NCBI GenBank assembly: GCA_021151585.1
Contig: JAGKWX010000023.1
Span: 1 to 27,017, forward strand
DNA length: 27,017 bases
Direction of reading: 5' to 3'
Source of the DNA: Alphaproteobacteria bacterium
Lineage (GTDB): Bacteria > Pseudomonadota > Gammaproteobacteria > JAGOUN01
In this document: positions 24,173 through 27,017 of the stretch, in pieces
Layout of the letters: every line of letters starts with the position of its first letter
Position numbering within the stretch: the first letter of the stretch is position 1
Program-made: the position numbers and the translations under genes
Notes under the pieces: model-generated
Told to the model about the DNA's origin: nothing
What the model saw: only the letters and a program-made list of their open reading frames with translations
The model's database searches: none

Positions 24173-24254
24173 TACGAAAGGAGAGACTCGAACTCTCACG
24201 GGTCGCCCCGCTGGAACCTAAATCCAGTGCGTCTACCAATTCCGCCACTTTCGC
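24173..24254 (-). tRNA. tRNA-Leu (anticodon TAG), CCA not encoded
   Basis: An 82-base class II tRNA with acceptor GCGAAAG/CTTTCGT (a G1-U72 wobble at the end), anticodon loop TTTAGGT, a variable arm with GGG-GCGA-CCC, and T arm GAGAG-TTCGAGT-CTCTC. The discriminator A is followed by GTT, so CCA must be added by the tRNA nucleotidyltransferase. It is last in the four-tRNA operon. Confidence 0.95.
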
Positions 24255-24396
24255 ACACTGTACTCTTAGACGTCTACTCTGCAAGTTTATTTTGAGCCAG
24301 CTTAATTAATTTGTGCACTTTTATTTGCACTTCACTTACCTAACCAACAGACTCTTAACCGCAAAACAACATCTTTGAGTTCATCACTCTAACACA

Positions 24397-24473
24397 TGGG
24401 GTGACCGATGGGGCTCGAACCCACGACAACCGGAATCACAATCCGGGGCTCTACCAACTGAGCTACGGCCACC
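24397..24473 (-). tRNA. tRNA-His (anticodon GTG)
   Basis: A 77-base cloverleaf counting the extra 5' G(-1) characteristic of tRNA-His, which faces C73, and an encoded CCA. Acceptor GTGGCCG/CGGTCAC, anticodon loop TTGTGAT, T arm GTGGG-TTCGAGC-CCCAT. A 142-base spacer without visible features separates it from tRNA-Leu. Confidence 0.97.
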
Positions 24474-24557
24474 AAAATTCTTTACGTTACTTACTTGTAA
24501 GCAACAGGTTCAAGTCTGTATGTTTACACTACATTTACTTAGCGTTCAATACTAACT

Positions 24558-24634
24558 TGGCACGCCCGACAGGACTCGAACCTGTTACCCCCGGCTTAGA
24601 AGGCCGGTGCTCTATCCAAATGAGCTACGGGCGC
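24558..24634 (-). tRNA. tRNA-Arg (anticodon TCT)
   Basis: A 77-base cloverleaf with encoded CCA: acceptor GCGCCCG/CGGGCGT with a terminal G1-U72 wobble, discriminator G, anticodon loop CTTCTAA reading AGA/AGG, T arm ACAGG-TTCGAGT-CCTGT. Confidence 0.97.
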
Positions 24635-24672
24635 ACAACAATAAGCCTTCGGGCTCTAACTACCTTCATAAT

Positions 24673-24749
24673 TGGTCGGGGTAGAGGGATTTGAACCCCC
24701 GACATTCTGCTCCCAAAGCAGACGCGCTACCAGACTGCGCTATACCCCG
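24673..24749 (-). tRNA. tRNA-Pro (anticodon TGG)
   Basis: A 77-base cloverleaf with encoded CCA: acceptor CGGGGTA/TACCCCG, discriminator A, anticodon loop TTTGGGA, T arm GGGGG-TTCAAAT-CCCTC. First gene of the Pro-Arg-His-Leu operon; its promoter overlaps the end of tex. Confidence 0.97.
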
Positions 24750-24762
24750 ATAAGAACTCCCT

Positions 24763-24791
24763 ATATTATCGAAAAATTAATTAGCTTTCAA
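24763..24791 (-). promoter_or_regulatory. Sigma-70 promoter of the tRNA operon, inside the tex 3' end
   Basis: On the minus strand TTGAAA (plus 24786-24791), a 17-base spacer and TAATAT (plus 24763-24768) end 13 bases before the mature 5' end of tRNA-Pro. The -35 lies within the last codons of tex and the spacer covers its stop codon. Confidence 0.55.
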
Positions 24792-27017
24792 TGCCTTATT
24801 TAATAAATCAGCAAATCCACCTTCAATTTTTTTCTGGGGCGCTTGTTGCGCTGTTTTTTTAACCAAAAAGACCTCTTTTGGCGCGCCCGCATCCAGCTTC
24901 ATAGTCAGCTGAATACGCTTTCTCGCCATATCGACCTCTAACACTTTTACTTTTACGATCTGCCCAACCTTAACAACCTTATGCGGATCATCAACAAAAG
25001 CATTGGCTAGCTGAGAAATATGAACCAAGCCATCTTGATGCACGCCAATATCAACAAACGCACCAAAATTTGCCACATTTGTCACAACACCATCAAGCAA
25101 CATACCTATTTTTAAGTCAGCTAAAGTTTCAACCCCCTCTTTAAACTGCACGGTTTTAAATTCAGGGCGCGGGTCGCGTCCCGGCTTCTTTAACTCCATC
25201 AAAATATCATTTACAGTCATCTCACCTGCGGTATCGCTAATAAAATCTTTGCTTCGCAGTGTATTAATAGTGTGCACATCACCAATCAAAGCCTGAATAG
25301 GAATCTGGACTTGCTCTAAAATTTTCTCAACGACCGGGTAAGATTCTGGATGCACTGCCGAAGCATCCAACGGATGTTCACCGCCTATGATCCGCAAAAA
25401 ACCTACCGCCTGCTGGTAAATCTTATCTCCCAAACGAGGTACGTTTTTTATATCGTCGCGACGCTTAAATCGCCCATGAGCTTCACGATAGCTAACAATA
25501 TTTTTTGCAATTGATTCATTTAACCCCGCAATGCTTTTTAATAACGGCACTGAGGCTGTATTAATATCAACACCAACCGCATTAACACAATCCTCAACCA
25601 CTGCATTTAAATTGCGTGACAATTTTGAGGCATTCACATCATGCTGATACTGCCCTACCCCGATGGATTTAGGATCAATCTTCACCAACTCAGCCAAAGG
25701 ATCTTGCAAACGACGCGCAATCGAAACAGCACCTCGATATGACACATCTAATTCTGGAAATTCTTTCGCCGCCAATTCTGACGCAGAATAAACAGACGCA
25801 CCCGCCTCGGAAACGACAACAGGGGTAATGTTCAGCGATGGATATTTTTGACTTAACTCTTTTACTAGACGCTCCGTTTCGCGCGATGCAGTACCGTTAC
25901 CAATGCTCACCAAATCAATATGAAACGCCTCACACAAAGCACGCAATTTCTCTAGAGAAACATCCCATTGATTTTGTGGCGCATGAGGATAAATTACCGT
26001 GTGCGTTAATAGCTTACCCGTGTCATCAACAACAACGACTTTAACACCTGTACGCAAACCAGGATCTAAGCCTAAGGTGTTTTTTTTACCAGCCGGCGCT
26101 ACCATTAATAAGTTTTTTAAATTATCACCAAAAACACGAATAGCCTGATCCTCGGCACGTTCGCGCAATTGTAAAATCAAATCTGCTTCTATTTTTAACC
26201 GCAATCTTGCTTGCCACGCCAACTCTAAAGCCTGCCATAACCAAGAATCAGCAGCACGATTTTGCTGAACAATATCAAATGTTTCCGCTATTTTTTGCAA
26301 ACAGAACGCCTCATCAGCATCATGTTGAAAAATAATTTTATAGCTTAACACCTCTTCTTGAGCACCACGAAATACAGCTAAAGCACGATGCGAAGGTATT
26401 TTCTCTAAGGCCTCTTGATATTGATAGTAATCTTTAAATTTAACACCAGATTCTTCTTTACCTTTGTTGACTTCGCTTTTTAACGCACCATGCTGCCAAC
26501 AATATTCTCGCAAATGGTGTATTAAATCAGCATTTTCGGTGAATCGCTCAATTAAAATAAACCGAGCCCCCTCTAAAGCCTTGGCAGGTTCAGCGACTTC
26601 CTTTTCTGGATTGAGATATTTTTCCGCCTCAACCAAAGGAACCAATTGTGGATTTTGCAACAATGCGTCTGCTAATGGCTCCAAACCTGCCTCACGCGCA
26701 ATCTGAGCTTTTGTTACACGCTTAGGCTTGTAAGGAGCATATAAGTCTTCCAAGCGGGACTTGGCATCTGCTTCCATTAGCTGTTGCTTTAACTCATCCG
26801 TTAACTTCCCCTGACCTTCTATGCTTGTTAAAATCACATCTCGTCGATCAACTAATTCGCGCAAGTAAATTAAGCGCTCTTCTAAAGCACGCAGCTGCGT
26901 ATCATCCAAACCACCAGTCACTTCTTTGCGATAGCGCGCAATAAATGGCACGGTTGCGCCCTCATCTAATAAAGCAATGGCCGCGATTACTTGTTGTGTA
27001 TTTACCGATAATTCTTG
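24777..27017 (-). CDS. tex: Tex-family transcription accessory / RNA-binding S1 protein, 5'-truncated by window edge
   Basis: Tex (YhgF in E. coli) is a conserved nucleic-acid-binding protein linked to transcription. The frame is open to the window edge, and the 746 visible residues lack only about the first ten: QELSVNTQQVIAAIALLDEG leads into VPFIARYRKEVTGGLDDTQLR, the family's N-terminal signature. Further on are the YqgF/RNase H-like domain (LGLDPGLRTGVKVVVVD, about 315-330), helix-hairpin-helix region (INTASVPLLKSIAGLNESIAKNIV), and a C-terminal S1 domain (about 638-707, VTNVANFGAFVDIGVHQDGLVHIS). The GTG at 26951 is an internal Val codon, not a start. It is followed by the tRNA operon. 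Confidence 0.96.
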   Translation of the reverse strand, partial: QELSVNTQQVIAAIALLDEGATVPFIARYRKEVTGGLDDTQLRALEERLIYLRELVDRRDVILTSIEGQGKLTDELKQQLMEADAKSRLEDLYAPYKPKRVTKAQIAREAGLEPLADALLQNPQLVPLVEAEKYLNPEKEVAEPAKALEGARFILIERFTENADLIHHLREYCWQHGALKSEVNKGKEESGVKFKDYYQYQEALEKIPSHRALAVFRGAQEEVLSYKIIFQHDADEAFCLQKIAETFDIVQQNRAADSWLWQALELAWQARLRLKIEADLILQLRERAEDQAIRVFGDNLKNLLMVAPAGKKNTLGLDPGLRTGVKVVVVDDTGKLLTHTVIYPHAPQNQWDVSLEKLRALCEAFHIDLVSIGNGTASRETERLVKELSQKYPSLNITPVVVSEAGASVYSASELAAKEFPELDVSYRGAVSIARRLQDPLAELVKIDPKSIGVGQYQHDVNASKLSRNLNAVVEDCVNAVGVDINTASVPLLKSIAGLNESIAKNIVSYREAHGRFKRRDDIKNVPRLGDKIYQQAVGFLRIIGGEHPLDASAVHPESYPVVEKILEQVQIPIQALIGDVHTINTLRSKDFISDTAGEMTVNDILMELKKPGRDPRPEFKTVQFKEGVETLADLKIGMLLDGVVTNVANFGAFVDIGVHQDGLVHISQLANAFVDDPHKVVKVGQIVKVKVLEVDMARKRIQLTMKLDAGAPKEVFLVKKTAQQAPQKKIEGGFADLLNKALKAN

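Noticed and set aside
24107..24199. Upstream extension of trigger factor by 31 codons
   Set aside because: It reads through the terminator into tRNA-Leu; the ATG at 24106 has a good ribosome binding site and family-like N-terminus.
24401..24694. 97-codon plus-strand open frame across three tRNA genes
   Set aside because: It is antisense to the tRNA-His, tRNA-Arg and tRNA-Pro cloverleafs; such frames (TGLEPVTPGL-like) are a frequent false call.

Overview
The window is 27 kb of AT-rich (roughly 37-38% GC by eye) chromosomal core DNA from a gammaproteobacterium. Gene content and order point to the Legionellales/Coxiella-like side of the class: pilC-pilD-coaE-zapD; greA, yhbY, rlmE-ftsH-glmM; recN-nadK divergent from grpE-dnaK-dnaJ; and a tRNA(Pro-Arg-His-Leu)-tig-clpP-clpX-lon-hupB block followed by ppiD, the order familiar from Pseudomonas-type genomes. 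Lineage is inferred from gene content only. No phage, insertion sequence, CRISPR or secretion-effector locus is visible.

Layout. 1-2640 (+): end of the type IV pilus inner-membrane gene pilC, prepilin peptidase pilD, coaE and zapD, tightly packed and reading as one operon. 2654-6604 (-): glmM, ftsH and rlmE. folP, which usually lies between ftsH and glmM in gammaproteobacteria, is absent. 6605-6955 is the longest gene-free stretch; it ends in a good promoter for yhbY (+). yhbY is closed by an intrinsic terminator and faces greA (-). 8068-12012 (-): grpE-dnaK-dnaJ, with two sigma-32 heat-shock promoters of identical geometry, one before grpE and one before dnaK. 12143-14742 (+): nadK and recN. 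14777-17742 (-): ppiD and zapE, coupled by a TAATG overlap. 17790-17970 (-): tRNA-Asp and tRNA-Val. 18070-24106 (-): tig, clpP, clpX, lon and hupB. 24173-24749 (-): a four-tRNA operon. 24777-27017 (-): tex, cut by the window edge.

How the genes fit together. Most of the window is protein quality control: the Hsp70 system (GrpE-DnaK-DnaJ), ribosome-bound trigger factor, the AAA+ proteases FtsH, Lon and ClpXP, and the periplasmic foldase PpiD. Cell division (ZapD, ZapE), transcription and ribosome maintenance (GreA, Tex, YhbY, RlmE), cofactors (CoaE, NadK) and wall precursor supply (GlmM) fill the rest.

The most notable observation is that trigger factor lacks its central FKBP-type prolyl isomerase domain by a clean in-frame deletion (352 residues instead of about 430), with the flanking ribosome-binding and chaperone domains intact. 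An intrinsic terminator lies only 14 bases upstream of its start codon. PpiD's parvulin domain is also degenerate, so both folding factors here that normally carry isomerase domains appear to have lost that activity. Further oddities are a PilD without the tetracysteine zinc motif, a perfect 14-bp palindrome over the hupB promoter, a MITE-like palindromic element between dnaK and dnaJ, and a tRNA-Leu gene without an encoded CCA. I see no obviously new multi-gene system.
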